Assembly: GCF_013623835.1 (NCBI RefSeq)
Contig: NZ_JABKDE010000010.1
Span: 62,001-126,000 of the forward strand
DNA: 64,000 nucleotides
From: Brevibacterium oceani
Lineage (GTDB): Bacteria > Actinomycetota > Actinomycetes > Actinomycetales > Brevibacteriaceae
Direction of reading: 5' to 3'
Below the pieces are notes generated by a model, which was not told where the DNA came from, did no database searches, and worked only from the letters and a program-made list of their open reading frames with translations. Positions 1-10,824 of the stretch are shown here, one piece after another; position 1 is the first letter of the stretch, and every line of letters begins with the position of its first letter. The position numbers and the translations under genes are program-made.

Positions 1-149
1 ACTTACAAGTCTGTAAATTCTGCGGTCAAGCCGTACGAGGTGTGGTGATGGGGAAGGTGCGGCGACAAGGTGCGGTGCGTCGACTAGGTGCGGCGAAGCG
101 ACGAAGCTCGATGAGGGGGTGAGGTGCGCAGTATTCTCCTGTCTGTCGC

Positions 150-275
150 TCGTTCAAGGCGCAGCGCGGTTGTCGATTCGTGCACCGGTCGACAGATGCG
201 CTGCGCCTTGAACGACGTTGGGAAGGAGCCGCGAGTCCGAGGGAGCGGTCCATATCCGCGCCACGCCTTGAACGA
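150..275. repeat. Intergenic inverted repeat, family A, copy 1
   Basis: An 18-base arm TCGTTCAAGGCGCAGCGC at 150-167 is matched exactly by its reverse complement at 198-215, around a 30-base centre containing GTGCACCGGTCGACAGAT. A further half-arm (CCACGCCTTGAACGAGG) follows at 261-277 after CATATCCGCG. Related copies lie near 2378-2573 and 9221-9321, always between genes. Bases 1-293 contain no convincing gene; this repeat is the only structure seen there. Its function is unknown. Confidence 0.8.
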
Positions 276-293
276 GGTGGGCAGATCTCGCGC

Positions 294-2288
<1,995 letters not shown>

Positions 2289-2377
2289 TCGTGCAATTCG
2301 TATCACGACTGCTGTGATGAGGACAAACTCGGCGGAATGGGCGGGGCAGTTCGAGCAGTTCGTTCGGCCCGCGCCGC

Positions 2378-2573
2378 TCGTTCAAGGCGGAGCGCACTTG
2401 TGGAGCCTCGCACCGTTCGACAGAAGCGCTTCGCCTTGAACGACGGTGGCGAGTTCGATGAGAAGGCACATATCCGCGCTGCGCCTTGAACGACGCCGCA
2501 TGAGCCTCGATCAAGCGGGCGCGCACACTTCGGCTCGTTGGCCTATCGACAGAAGTGCTCCATCTTGAACGAC
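2378..2573. repeat. Intergenic inverted repeats, family A, copies 2 and 3
   Basis: Copy 2 has arms TCGTTCAAGGCGGAGCGC (2378-2395) and GCGCTTCGCCTTGAACGA (2426-2443) with GCACCGTTCGACAGA in the centre. A half-arm CGCTGCGCCTTGAACGA follows at 2477-2493 after CATATCCGCG, the same order as in copy 1. A more diverged half-copy spans 2535-2573 (CCTATCGACAGAAG and TCTTGAACGA). The block fills the gap between the thiC leader and the end of the aminopeptidase gene. Confidence 0.78.
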
Positions 2574-2616
2574 GCGCGTGGGGCGGGCGTGCCGAAGCGG
2601 TGGGGCAGAAATCTGG

Positions 2617-3924
2617 TCAGGCTCCCTGGAGGAACGTCTTCGCGACTGCGCCGAGGGCGACGACGTCAGAGACCGCGACCATCTCGCGGGCCGAATGCAT
2701 CGAGTACAGGGCCGGCCCCACGTCGACGGTCGTCATGCCCAGACGTGTCGCCGTGAGCGGGCCGATCGTCGACCCGCACGGCATTGCATTGTTCGACACG
2801 AAGTCCTGGTATTCGACCCCTGCCGCCGCGCACGCCCGCGACCACACCGCCGTGCCCACGGCATCCGTGGCATAGCGCTGCTGAGCATTGAGCTTGAGCA
2901 GCGGACCACCGCCGAGGCGGGGGCGGACATGCGGATCGTGCCGTTCCGGATAGTTCGGGTGGGCGGCATGCCCGGCGTCCGAGGACACGCACACCGAAGC
3001 AGCGAGAGCGGCGAGGTAGTCGCTGCGCGTCGAGTTCGGCAGCAGGGAGGCGATGATGCGCTCGGTGACGTCGGCGAGGAAAGGCCCGCACGCACCCGAC
3101 CGCGAGTTCGACCCGATCTCCTCATGGTCGAAGGCAGCGAACAGGGCGATGGCATCGAGGCGATCCGCATCGACGTCGGCCAGCGCGCTGACACCGGCGT
3201 GGACGGACAGGAGGTTGTCCAACCTCGGCGAGGCGAAGAACTCCTCACGCGCACCGAAACGGCCAGACTCCTGGGCCGGGATCGTGTAGACGTCGTGTCC
3301 GACGACCGACTCAGGGTCCACCTCGGCGGAGGCGGCGAGGAGGTCGATGACATCGGCCTCGGCGAGGTCGGCCAGGCCGATCACCGGCGCTGTGTGGCGC
3401 TGCTTGTCCAAGGTCAGACCATCATTGACCTGTCGGTCGAGGTGGATGGCCAGCTGCGGGATCCTGGCGATCGGGCCGGTGCGGGCGAGCACGACACGAC
3501 CGTCGGCGAGGCTGAGGCGGCCGGCGAAGGCAAGCTCGCGGTCGAGCCACGAGTTCAGCAGCGGTCCGCCGTAGATTTCGACGCCGACCTGGCGCACGCC
3601 CTCGGCGATGTACTCCTCGCCGGGTTTGAGTTTGAAGGCGGGGGAATCCGTGTGGGAACCGAAGACGCGGAACCCTGGGACAGCCTCGGCGGTGGTCGTG
3701 GGGTTGATCCACGCGATGATCGCGCCGTCGCGGACGACGTAGTGCCCGGACCCGGGCGTCAGCGCCCAGGTCAGCGTTTCGTCGAGGCGGGAGAACCCGG
3801 CCGCATCCAAGCGTGCGGCAACCGTGGCGGCCGCGTGATAGGAGCTGGGGGAGGCGCTGACGAAGTCTGTGAGGTCGGCGACCGTCTGCGCGGCGGTGTC
3901 GGGGCTCGGGTGCGATTCACTCAT
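2617..3924 (-). CDS. M18 family aminopeptidase
   Basis: This is a cytosolic dinuclear-metal aminopeptidase of the M18 (aminopeptidase I/ApeB) family, which releases N-terminal residues from peptides. It is 435 residues, the normal size. Metal and catalytic motifs are visible: GSHTDSP with His91, FDHEEIGSNSRSGA with the paired Glu, DAGHAAHPNY, and the C-terminal LYSMHSAREM His. The family usually assembles as a dodecamer. It is transcribed alone; thiC downstream is separated by about 430 bases of riboswitch and repeats. Substrate preference within M18 cannot be told from sequence. Confidence 0.93.
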   Translation of the reverse strand: MSESHPSPDTAAQTVADLTDFVSASPSSYHAAATVAARLDAAGFSRLDETLTWALTPGSGHYVVRDGAIIAWINPTTTAEAVPGFRVFGSHTDSPAFKLKPGEEYIAEGVRQVGVEIYGGPLLNSWLDRELAFAGRLSLADGRVVLARTGPIARIPQLAIHLDRQVNDGLTLDKQRHTAPVIGLADLAEADVIDLLAASAEVDPESVVGHDVYTIPAQESGRFGAREEFFASPRLDNLLSVHAGVSALADVDADRLDAIALFAAFDHEEIGSNSRSGACGPFLADVTERIIASLLPNSTRSDYLAALAASVCVSSDAGHAAHPNYPERHDPHVRPRLGGGPLLKLNAQQRYATDAVGTAVWSRACAAAGVEYQDFVSNNAMPCGSTIGPLTATRLGMTTVDVGPALYSMHSAREMVAVSDVVALGAVAKTFLQGA

Positions 3925-4060
3925 TTCCCCAGCCTATCCTTTGCGGTAGTTTGGATGACAAAGGGTTGTGTCCCAGGCGCCGGGTTCTTCCGGATTCGGT
4001 GCCTGCGGCGGGCGATCCCCGACCCGGTGACCGCGGCAGCGACAGCAAGGAGTGTTCGAC

Positions 4061-5659
4061 GTGAACCAGTTCGTGACTGAGTGGAACACCTGGCGCGACT
4101 CACGAAACTCGGCACTGGCGAAACCCTTCGGCTGGCTCAGCGTCGTCGGACTCCACTGGCTCGACCAGGAATCGACGTGGCCCGGCGCTCCCGGTACTTT
4201 CACGCTCAGCGACGGCTGGGTCACCGTTGCCCTCGAGTCCGGCACCAAGGCCGGACCAGCCGCAGAGACCTTCGACCTCATGAGCCGGGCGGGTGGTGGT
4301 GCCGGGAACGGCGGTGCGGCCGGCGGGAACGGTGCCGGCGGTGCCGGCAGCGGGAACAGTGCCGGCGGCGGGGTGACCAGGGCGACGAGCCCGTCTGTGC
4401 CCAGCGACACGTCGACTATGCCGACCGTGACCGAACGGCTCGCCGCCGAAGACGGTGCGGAACCCGCGCCCGAACGCCCGCAGGTCCGCGTCGAGGACAA
4501 CGGCTTCAGCGCTCAACTGCCCGCCGGCGGATCGCTCAACTGGTTCACCGTCGGCAGCGTGCTCTACGAACTCATCGATCGGGGCGGGCGCATCGGCGTG
4601 CGCGTGCGCGATTCGAAGTCACCGCTGCTCGGCAAGTTCTTCGAGGTTCCTGCCTTCGATCCGGACCCGGACTTCGTCTTCCTCGGACGGTTCACTCGCT
4701 TCGACCCCTTCCCGACCCACACGATCGAAACCGCGCAGGAGGACCTGCGGCTGCAGACCCAGGCAGCCGGAACGGTGACCTTCGAGACCAAACAGGGCGA
4801 AGTCAGCCTGCTCGCCACCGGATGCCCGAAGACTGGGCTCCAGTTGGACTTCCACGACGGCACCAACGGCAAGACCACCTCGGCGTGGCGGACCATCGAC
4901 CTCGGTGTGCCGAATCAGGACGGTTCGCTCGTCATCGATTTCAACCGCGCGGTCAACTACCCGTTCGCGTTCACCTCGTTCGCCACCTGCCCCGCCCCGA
5001 TCGAGGGCAACGTCGTACCATTCGACGTCACCGCAGGTGAGCGGCGTCCCCCGTTCTTCTATTCGGAGGCCGGGATCAACGTCCCGTTCCTGTTCTACGT
5101 CTGGTGGGACGAAGACAGCGCCGAGGTGACCCGTCCCTGGTACTCCCGCTTCGGCCTCGACATCACCATCCTCAACCCCGCCCAGGACGAGGAGAAGGTC
5201 TCGCTCGTCGGCTTCGACGGGGTCGCGATGTCCGGTGGCGACCTCGCGCCGCTGGGTCGCAAGGCGCGGTCGCGACTCATCGACGTCGCCACCGAGGCGC
5301 TGACCTCGCGGATCCCGGTCATCGGGATCGGCGCGTACTCCGCGTTCGTCATCCAGGCTCAGCGGGAGCTGCGCTCTCAGCAGGGCTACGACGACGGCAT
5401 CGACGTCGAATACGAGGCGTCGGCGGATCGGCTGCTCATCGTGATGAACCACGAGCTCGAACCGACGAAGGCCGGCTTCGAGGTCGTCCACGAGGACGCC
5501 AGCGGACTGCTCTATGTCGAGATGCCCTTCGATATTCCGCTCGAATCCGAACGCACCGAGGTCGAGGAATTCGCCGCGGCGATGGAGGCCAAGAGTCCGA
5601 TCACCAGCTGGCAGGAATTCGACTACCGCATGGTCGCGCTCATCCGCCACCACCGGTGA
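4061..5659 (+). CDS. DUF1684 domain-containing protein
   Basis: The protein opens with a segment like FGWLSVVGLHWLDQ that is typical of DUF1684 proteins, and the family core continues through the FLGRFTRFDPFPTH and NYPFAFTSFATCPAP regions. The core is interrupted after about 75 residues by a roughly 35-residue Gly/Ala/Asn-rich stretch, probably a disordered loop, and is followed by a C-terminal region rich in Asp/Glu. I take the GTG at 4061 as the start because AAGGAG at 4047-4052 lies 8 bases upstream; an in-frame GTG at 4052 overlaps that site. No signal peptide or membrane segment is seen. The biochemical role of DUF1684 is unknown. Confidence 0.75.
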   Translation: MNQFVTEWNTWRDSRNSALAKPFGWLSVVGLHWLDQESTWPGAPGTFTLSDGWVTVALESGTKAGPAAETFDLMSRAGGGAGNGGAAGGNGAGGAGSGNSAGGGVTRATSPSVPSDTSTMPTVTERLAAEDGAEPAPERPQVRVEDNGFSAQLPAGGSLNWFTVGSVLYELIDRGGRIGVRVRDSKSPLLGKFFEVPAFDPDPDFVFLGRFTRFDPFPTHTIETAQEDLRLQTQAAGTVTFETKQGEVSLLATGCPKTGLQLDFHDGTNGKTTSAWRTIDLGVPNQDGSLVIDFNRAVNYPFAFTSFATCPAPIEGNVVPFDVTAGERRPPFFYSEAGINVPFLFYVWWDEDSAEVTRPWYSRFGLDITILNPAQDEEKVSLVGFDGVAMSGGDLAPLGRKARSRLIDVATEALTSRIPVIGIGAYSAFVIQAQRELRSQQGYDDGIDVEYEASADRLLIVMNHELEPTKAGFEVVHEDASGLLYVEMPFDIPLESERTEVEEFAAAMEAKSPITSWQEFDYRMVALIRHHR

Positions 5660-5705
5660 CCCACGGGCGCGAGACGCGCCCACGCTCCACCCCCCCCCCA
5701 GAACC

Positions 5706-5757
5706 ACCTGACGGCGGCCCAGCAACCTGGCGCAAGGTTGTTGGGCCGCCGTCAGGT
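5706..5757. repeat. Intergenic palindrome, family B, copy 1
   Basis: ACCTGACGGCGGCCCA (5706-5721) pairs with TGGGCCGCCGTCAGGT (5742-5757); inside, CAACCT pairs with AGGTTG, so nearly the whole 52 bases can fold into one hairpin. It lies between the convergent ends of the DUF1684 gene and the M13 peptidase gene and could act as a bidirectional terminator, though no long T run follows. Three relatives occur near 17.3, 26.2 and 36.3 kb. Confidence 0.88.
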
Positions 5758-5762
5758 AGCAA

Positions 5763-7733
5763 TTACCAGATGGTGACTCGGTCGGCGGGGTCGAGATGCA
5801 TTCTGTCGCCCTCTGCTACCTCGTAGGTGTCGTGGAAGGCCGTCATGTTCTTCACGACCTGGTTGCAGCGGAACTCCTCCGGCGAGTGCGGGTCGATCGA
5901 GAGCCTGCGCACGCGCTCTTCGGTGCGCATCTTCGACCGCCACGCCTTCGCCCACGCTTCGAAGAACGTCTTCGCCTGCTCCGCCGACGGGGCCACCGGC
6001 ACGCCGGGTGTCCCGGCCCGCTCACCGAGTTCGAGCTCGAGCGCCTTCCACCCGATCGACAGACCACCGAGGTCGCCGATGTTCTCGCCGACCGTCAGCG
6101 CCCCGTTGACGTGCTGGCCGGCATCCAGTCCGGCCGGCACCAGGGCTCCGTACTGGTCGATGAGTGCGTTCGTGCGCTCCTCGAACAGGGTCCGATCCGA
6201 TTCCGTCCACCAGTCGACGAGGTTGCCGTCACCGTCGTAGCGCGATCCCTGATCGTCGAAGCCGTGCCCGATCTCGTGGCCGATGACCGCGCCGATCGCA
6301 CCGAAGTTCGCCGCCACGTCGCCCTCGGCGTCGAAGAACGGCGGCTGCAGGATCGCGGCCGGGAAGACGATCTCGTTCATCACCGGGTGGTAGTAGGCGT
6401 TGACCGTCTGCGGGGTCATCAGCCATTCCGAGCGGTCGATCGGCCCGCCGATCCGCTTCACCTGCCGCACATGCTCGGCCTGCGAGCAGCGACGCACGTT
6501 CCCGACGAGGTCGGAGGCGTCGATGGCGGCCGGGTATTCCCGCCACACTTCGGGGTAGCCGACCTTCGGCGTGAACTTCGAGAGCTTGACCAGCGCCTTG
6601 TCCTTCGTCTCCTCACTCATCCAGTCGAGGTCCCGGATCGAGGCGTCGTAGGCCTTGATGAGCATCCCCACGAGGTGGTCGATGGCGTCCTTGGCCTCGG
6701 GCGGGAACTCGGCTGCGACGTAGAGTTTGCCCACGGCCTCACCGAGGTAGCCCTCGACGAGGCTGACCCCGCGCTTCCAGCGTTCCCGCAGGGCCGGAGT
6801 GCCGGAGAGGGTGCGGGAGTTGAAGTCGAAGTTCTCCTCGACGAACTCGTCGGAGAGCAGGGAGGCGGTGTCGGAGACGACGACGAAGCGCAGCCACGTC
6901 TTGATCGTCTCGAGGTCGGTCTCGGCCCACACCTTCGCCATGCCCGTGACGAACGAGGGCTGGGAGACCACGAGGTACTTCAGGTCCGCGGCATCGGCGG
7001 TGAGGATACCCAGGTACGAGTCGAAGTCGAACTCCGGACCGAGGTCGCGCAGCTCGGCGATCGAGTACTTGTTGTAGGTCTTCTCCGCATCCCGGCAGGC
7101 CACCCGGTCCCAATGGTGGCGGGCGATCTCGGTTTCGAACGCCATCACCTTCGCGGCCACCTCGGCGTCGGAGATCCCGGACTTCTCACCGAGCCCGGCC
7201 AGCGCGGCGATCTTCTGCACATGCGCGAGGAACTTCGCCCGCACCTCGGCGTGGTCGTCGTTGAAGTAGTAGTCCTCATCGGGCAGGGAGATGCCGGCCT
7301 GGACGAGGTAGAGGGCGTAGACGTCGGAGTCCTTGGCATCCGCGGTGACGTACCCGCCGAGCACACCCCCGATTCCCTCGGTCTCGAGCCTGGCCAGCAG
7401 GGCCGCGAGCTCCGACTTGTCCTCGGCGGCGTCGATGGCCGCGAACGTCGACTCCAGCGGTGCGACGCCGAGTTCATTGATGTGGTCGACATCCATGAAC
7501 GAGGTGTAGAGGTCGGCGACCTTCTGGCCCTCGGTTCCGGGTTCCTGCGGGGTATCGGAGACGGAGGTGATGATGTCGCGGACCTTGGTCTCGGCGGTGT
7601 CGAAGAGCTCCCGCATCGCTCCGTCACCGGCGCGGTCGTCGGGGATGGTGAAGGAATCGATCCACTCACCGTTGATGTGCCGGTAGAGGTCGTCCTGAGG
7701 CCGAATCGCGCTGGATGAGGTTTGAGAAGTCAT
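5763..7733 (-). CDS. M13 family zinc metallopeptidase (PepO/neprilysin type)
   Basis: This is a gluzincin endopeptidase that cleaves oligopeptides. The HExxH zinc motif is HEIGH at about residues 486-490. The downstream glutamate ligand lies in ENIGDLGGL, and the substrate-binding NAYYHP motif is in VNAYYHPVMNEIVFPA. The C-terminus ends in DRVTIW, like the CxxW end of the family without the Cys. Starting at the ATG at 7733 (MTSQTSSSAIRPQDDL) gives 656 residues, normal for the family; a longer frame upstream adds an unlikely N-terminus. No signal peptide is seen, so it is probably cytosolic, unlike mammalian neprilysin. It is divergent from the phosphatase gene. Confidence 0.94.
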   Translation of the reverse strand: MTSQTSSSAIRPQDDLYRHINGEWIDSFTIPDDRAGDGAMRELFDTAETKVRDIITSVSDTPQEPGTEGQKVADLYTSFMDVDHINELGVAPLESTFAAIDAAEDKSELAALLARLETEGIGGVLGGYVTADAKDSDVYALYLVQAGISLPDEDYYFNDDHAEVRAKFLAHVQKIAALAGLGEKSGISDAEVAAKVMAFETEIARHHWDRVACRDAEKTYNKYSIAELRDLGPEFDFDSYLGILTADAADLKYLVVSQPSFVTGMAKVWAETDLETIKTWLRFVVVSDTASLLSDEFVEENFDFNSRTLSGTPALRERWKRGVSLVEGYLGEAVGKLYVAAEFPPEAKDAIDHLVGMLIKAYDASIRDLDWMSEETKDKALVKLSKFTPKVGYPEVWREYPAAIDASDLVGNVRRCSQAEHVRQVKRIGGPIDRSEWLMTPQTVNAYYHPVMNEIVFPAAILQPPFFDAEGDVAANFGAIGAVIGHEIGHGFDDQGSRYDGDGNLVDWWTESDRTLFEERTNALIDQYGALVPAGLDAGQHVNGALTVGENIGDLGGLSIGWKALELELGERAGTPGVPVAPSAEQAKTFFEAWAKAWRSKMRTEERVRRLSIDPHSPEEFRCNQVVKNMTAFHDTYEVAEGDRMHLDPADRVTIW

Positions 7734-7806
7734 GGTCCAACAGTATCGTGATCGGTGGGCGATCCGCGCTGAGAATCCGCGGCGCAGCATCGATGAGGAG
7801 GAGCGA

Positions 7807-8409
7807 ATGAGTATGGCATCCGTCGTGTTCGTGTGCACCGGAAACATCTGCCGGTCCGTCACCGCCGAACGCGTGCTCGAACATCATCTTGCCGTCAACG
7901 GCGCCGAGGCGGTCGTCGACTCCGCCGGAATCAGCGACGAGGAGGCCGGCAACCCCATCGACCCACGTCAGGCGCGTGTGCTCGCCGCCGCCGGCTACCG
8001 CACCGATGATCATGTCGCCCGCCGGATCACCCCCGAATGGCTGGCCGACCGCGATCTGGCCGTGGCGATGACCGCCCGCCACTACCGTGCCCTGAAGCGG
8101 ATGATCGCAGATCTGCCCGCCGAGGCGGCCCCTGAGCTGCGGATGCTGCGCGAGTTCGATCCGCGGGTGACCGACGCCCCCGGTGCGGGAGGCGATGCGA
8201 CCGCGGGCGGCGTCGGTGAGGGCGGGGCCGCCTCGGCGAGCGTCGACGGGGTGCCCGCCTCCGACGGTGCACCTGCCCCCGACGTCGAGGATCCGTGGTA
8301 CGGGGAATTGAAGGATTTCGAAGAAACTCTTGAGACAATCGAGGTGTCCGTGCCGGGAATCACCGACCGACTGTATGCGTTGGCGGCGGCCTCTCGGCGA
8401 TACTGGTAG
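7807..8409 (+). CDS. Low-molecular-weight protein-tyrosine-phosphatase-like protein
   Basis: The P-loop C-x5-R is CTGNICR (Cys10-Arg16), followed by Ser, and the general-acid loop is DPWYG with Asp162, both diagnostic of the LMW-PTP fold. About 45 extra Gly/Ala-rich residues lie between the fold core and the DPWYG loop (around residues 120-160), so the 200-residue chain is longer than usual. The ATG at 7807 is preceded by GAGGAG. In actinobacteria such enzymes dephosphorylate tyrosine on exopolysaccharide-synthesis or host proteins; the substrate here is unknown. A related arsenate reductase role is less likely because of the DPWYG loop. Confidence 0.88.
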   Translation: MSMASVVFVCTGNICRSVTAERVLEHHLAVNGAEAVVDSAGISDEEAGNPIDPRQARVLAAAGYRTDDHVARRITPEWLADRDLAVAMTARHYRALKRMIADLPAEAAPELRMLREFDPRVTDAPGAGGDATAGGVGEGGAASASVDGVPASDGAPAPDVEDPWYGELKDFEETLETIEVSVPGITDRLYALAAASRRYW

Positions 8410-8465
8410 GCAGAAGCGTGTCGGCCCGGCCGATAACCCAGGTACGCCTTGAAGGAGAATCTCTC

Positions 8466-9101
8466 ATGACTCGATCCGCCGCTCGAACGAAGTGGTCCGC
8501 TCTCAGAATGGGCTTCGCCGCTGTGCTGGTGGCAGCGATGAGCGTGTTCGCGTTTGCGCCCGCCGTCAGTGCGCACGACCAGCTGGTGTCGTCGAATCCC
8601 GAGGACGGGGCCGAACTCGATCGGCAGCCGGAGTGGCTCGAGATGACCTTCTCCGGCAACATCCAGGAGGTCGGCTCCGAGGTCACCGTCGTCGTCGACG
8701 GCAAGGACGTCTCCGCTGGTGAGCTGACTGTTGAGGGCAAGAAGCTGTCGGTCGCCCTGCCCGATGACCTCAAGCCCGGCGACTACAAGGTCACCTGGCG
8801 AGTGGTCTCGCAGGACGGCCACCCGATCTCCGGGGACTACTCGTTCACGATCAAGGACTCCGAAGGCGCCGGCGGTTCGGTCGAGGAATCGACGAAGGCC
8901 GGACTCGGCGGCGGAGTCGTCGACGAGCCGGGCAAGAACAACGAGGACCGCGGCGAGATCGGCGAATCCACCGGCAGCGATTCCGGAATGTCGACGCCGA
9001 TGATCGTGCTCCTCTCTGTCGGCGGCCTGGCGATCATCGTCATCGTCGTCCTCCTCATGCGCCGCAAGTCCAAGGGCCTGCCCGGCACCAAGGGCGACTG
9101 A
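8466..9101 (+). CDS. CopC domain copper-binding membrane-anchored protein
   Basis: A signal peptide (residues 1-36, ending PAVSA) leaves His37 as the mature N-terminal residue, the usual copper-binding position in CopC proteins. The CopC beta-sandwich follows (HDQLVSSNPEDG to DGHPISGDYSFTI) with a second His. A Gly/Glu-rich linker then leads to one C-terminal membrane helix and a basic RRKSKG tail, so the domain is displayed outside the cell. A good site (GAAGGAG) precedes the ATG. No CopD partner is adjacent. It probably binds or buffers extracytoplasmic copper. Confidence 0.88.
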   Translation: MTRSAARTKWSALRMGFAAVLVAAMSVFAFAPAVSAHDQLVSSNPEDGAELDRQPEWLEMTFSGNIQEVGSEVTVVVDGKDVSAGELTVEGKKLSVALPDDLKPGDYKVTWRVVSQDGHPISGDYSFTIKDSEGAGGSVEESTKAGLGGGVVDEPGKNNEDRGEIGESTGSDSGMSTPMIVLLSVGGLAIIVIVVLLMRRKSKGLPGTKGD

Positions 9102-9150
9102 GGCACTGCTGCCGCGGCATCACCTGTCATACCGCAGTATCACCGTTCAC

Positions 9151-9183
9151 GAGGCCCCGAACGCAGCTCGCGTTCGGGGCCTC
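9151..9183. terminator. Hairpin after the copC-like gene
   Basis: GAGGCCCCGAACGC pairs with GCGTTCGGGGCCTC around a short AGCTC loop region, 50 bases after the stop codon. No T run follows, as is common for actinobacterial terminators. Confidence 0.7.
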
Positions 9184-9220
9184 GGTGCATCTGCGGGGTT
9201 TTCGGAGGGCGTCTTGCTGC

Positions 9221-9321
9221 TCGTTCAAGGCGCAGCTCATCTGTTGAACCGTGCACCTATCGATAGATGAGCGTGCTGTCGAAAGGCGGGCCGATCGACA
9301 TACACGCACGCTTGAACGAGG
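9221..9321. repeat. Intergenic repeat, family A, copy 4
   Basis: TCGTTCAAGGCGCAGC (9221-9236) begins the element, followed by GTGCACCTATCGATAGATGAGC and, at the far end, CACGCTTGAACGAGG. The right arm is more diverged than in copies 1 and 2. It lies between the convergent ends of the copC-like and sugar dehydrogenase genes. Confidence 0.65.
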
Positions 9322-9368
9322 CGTTGGTGAGGCGGCATCGACCCCGTCACGGGGCGAAGCGCAGCCCG

Positions 9369-10661
9369 TCACAGGGCGAAGCGCAGCAGTCGGTCGTCGT
9401 CCGGGCCGGGGTCTCCGCGGCCGTCGGTGTTGTTCGTCAGCACATACAGTGAACCGTCGGGAGCCTGCACCACATCGCGCAGACGGCCGTATTCTCCGGT
9501 CCACAGCGCAGTGGAGTCGGCGAGGTCGTCAAGGGCTATTTGGTGCAGGCGTTCACCGCGCAGCCCCGCGATGACGATGGACTCCTCGGTGACGGCCAGT
9601 CCGCTGGGGCTCGCTTCGTCTGTCGACCACTGCTGCACCGGGTCGATGAATTCGCCGTCGCCCGCACGGCCACCGGACCCTGTGCCGCCGCCGTTCGTAC
9701 CGCCATCGGTGCCGCCATCGTCACCAGCGGTACCGCCGCCACTGTCGCCATCCTCGGCGATGCCTTCGACCTCGGGCCAACCGTAGTTGCCGCCTGGCTC
9801 GATGACGTTGAGTTCATCCCACGTGTCCTGCCCGAATTCCGCGGCGTACATCGTGCCCTCGTCATCCCAGCCGAGCCCCTGCGGGTTCCGGTGGCCCATG
9901 CTGTAGACGAGGGAATCGCCGAAGGGGTTGTCCTCTGGGGTTTCGCCGTCGGGCGTCATGCGCAGGATCTTCCCCGACAGGGCGTCCTCGTCCTGCGCAC
10001 TGTCACGATCGCCGGTGTCGCCGAGCGTGGCGTACAGCATCCCATCGGGCCCGAAGGCCAGGCGCCCGCCGTTGTGGAAATTCGCCGTGGGCAGTCCGTC
10101 GACGATCGTCTCTTCCTCACCCAGCGACAGATCTCCCGCCTCGCCGAGGAGGTCGAACCTGACGATCCGATTCTCCGTGCCGGCGGCGTAGAAGGCATAG
10201 AGTCGGTCGTCGTCGACGGCAAGACCGTGAAGGCCGGCTTCGCCTCCCGCGGAGACCTCGTCGATGCGACCGATCTCCCGCGCCTGCCCGCCACCTGAGA
10301 TCTCGAGGATGCGTCCGGAATCGCGCTCGCTGACCAGGGGCGTTTCGCCGGTGAAGGCGACCGACCACGGGGCATCGAGCCCGGTGCTGACGACCTCCGG
10401 TGAGTCGGCATCCGGTGCTCCCGCAGCGGAATCCGATCCCGACCGCGTGCTTGACGACCCGGAGTCGGCCCCCGCCGAGGTGGCTCCCGGCTCGCGTCCG
10501 TCCCGATCGTCGGTCTCGCCGGAGCCCGTAGAGCAGGCCGTGAGCAGGGCGGTCACGGCGAACGCGATTCCGGTGAGTCGGCTCCGGCCCGGTGTCCGGC
10601 GGTGCCGGCCAGACCGCAGAGAAGGCTGAGCGGATCGATGCGGGTACGCCGTGGATTCCAC
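9369..10661 (-). CDS. PQQ-dependent sugar dehydrogenase, lipoprotein
   Basis: This is a soluble-glucose-dehydrogenase-type six-bladed beta-propeller, predicted to oxidise aldose sugars outside the membrane using PQQ. Motifs include the N-terminal LDAPWSVAFTG, GLHGLAVD, NFHNGGRLAFGPDGMLY, GHRNPQGLGWDDEGTMYAAEFG and GGNYGWPEV. A lipobox (LLTAC, Cys43) follows a basic N-terminus, so the protein should be lipid-anchored. I chose the GTG at 10661 because AGGAGG lies 4 bases upstream; a longer frame to 10763 is open but lacks a site. A Gly-rich loop of about 35 residues interrupts the domain after GNYGWPEVEG. PQQ synthesis genes are not in the window. Confidence 0.9.
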   Translation of the reverse strand: MESTAYPHRSAQPSLRSGRHRRTPGRSRLTGIAFAVTALLTACSTGSGETDDRDGREPGATSAGADSGSSSTRSGSDSAAGAPDADSPEVVSTGLDAPWSVAFTGETPLVSERDSGRILEISGGGQAREIGRIDEVSAGGEAGLHGLAVDDDRLYAFYAAGTENRIVRFDLLGEAGDLSLGEEETIVDGLPTANFHNGGRLAFGPDGMLYATLGDTGDRDSAQDEDALSGKILRMTPDGETPEDNPFGDSLVYSMGHRNPQGLGWDDEGTMYAAEFGQDTWDELNVIEPGGNYGWPEVEGIAEDGDSGGGTAGDDGGTDGGTNGGGTGSGGRAGDGEFIDPVQQWSTDEASPSGLAVTEESIVIAGLRGERLHQIALDDLADSTALWTGEYGRLRDVVQAPDGSLYVLTNNTDGRGDPGPDDDRLLRFAL

Positions 10662-10781
10662 GGTTCCTCCTGTGCGTGAGGGCCAGTACCGTCCAGCGTA
10701 TCCTCTCGGGGTCGTGGAGAGAATGGCCGGCGGCTCGGCGAGCGGCCTCCTCTTGTCGGACACGCGCCCGTCCGCTAGGTT

Positions 10782-10800
10782 TCAGGTTAGCCTGACCTAA
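10782..10800. promoter_or_regulatory. DtxR/IdeR iron box
   Basis: TCAGGTTAGCCTGACCTAA matches the 19-base DtxR/IdeR consensus TTAGGTTAGSCTAACCTAA at all but two positions. It sits 24 bases before the ATG of the siderophore-binding lipoprotein, overlapping where the promoter should be. Iron-loaded regulator bound here would repress the gene. Confidence 0.93.
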
Positions 10801-10824
10801 AATGCTCCTGAGAGAGGGATTGAG

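Noticed and set aside
5796..7718. A 640-residue plus-strand frame across the M13 gene
   Set aside because: It is an antisense shadow rich in Arg/Val/Asp with no domain; the M13 motifs are all on the minus strand.
8420..8456. A hairpin or regulator site in the short gap between the phosphatase and copC-like genes
   Set aside because: No convincing inverted repeat beyond chance was found.
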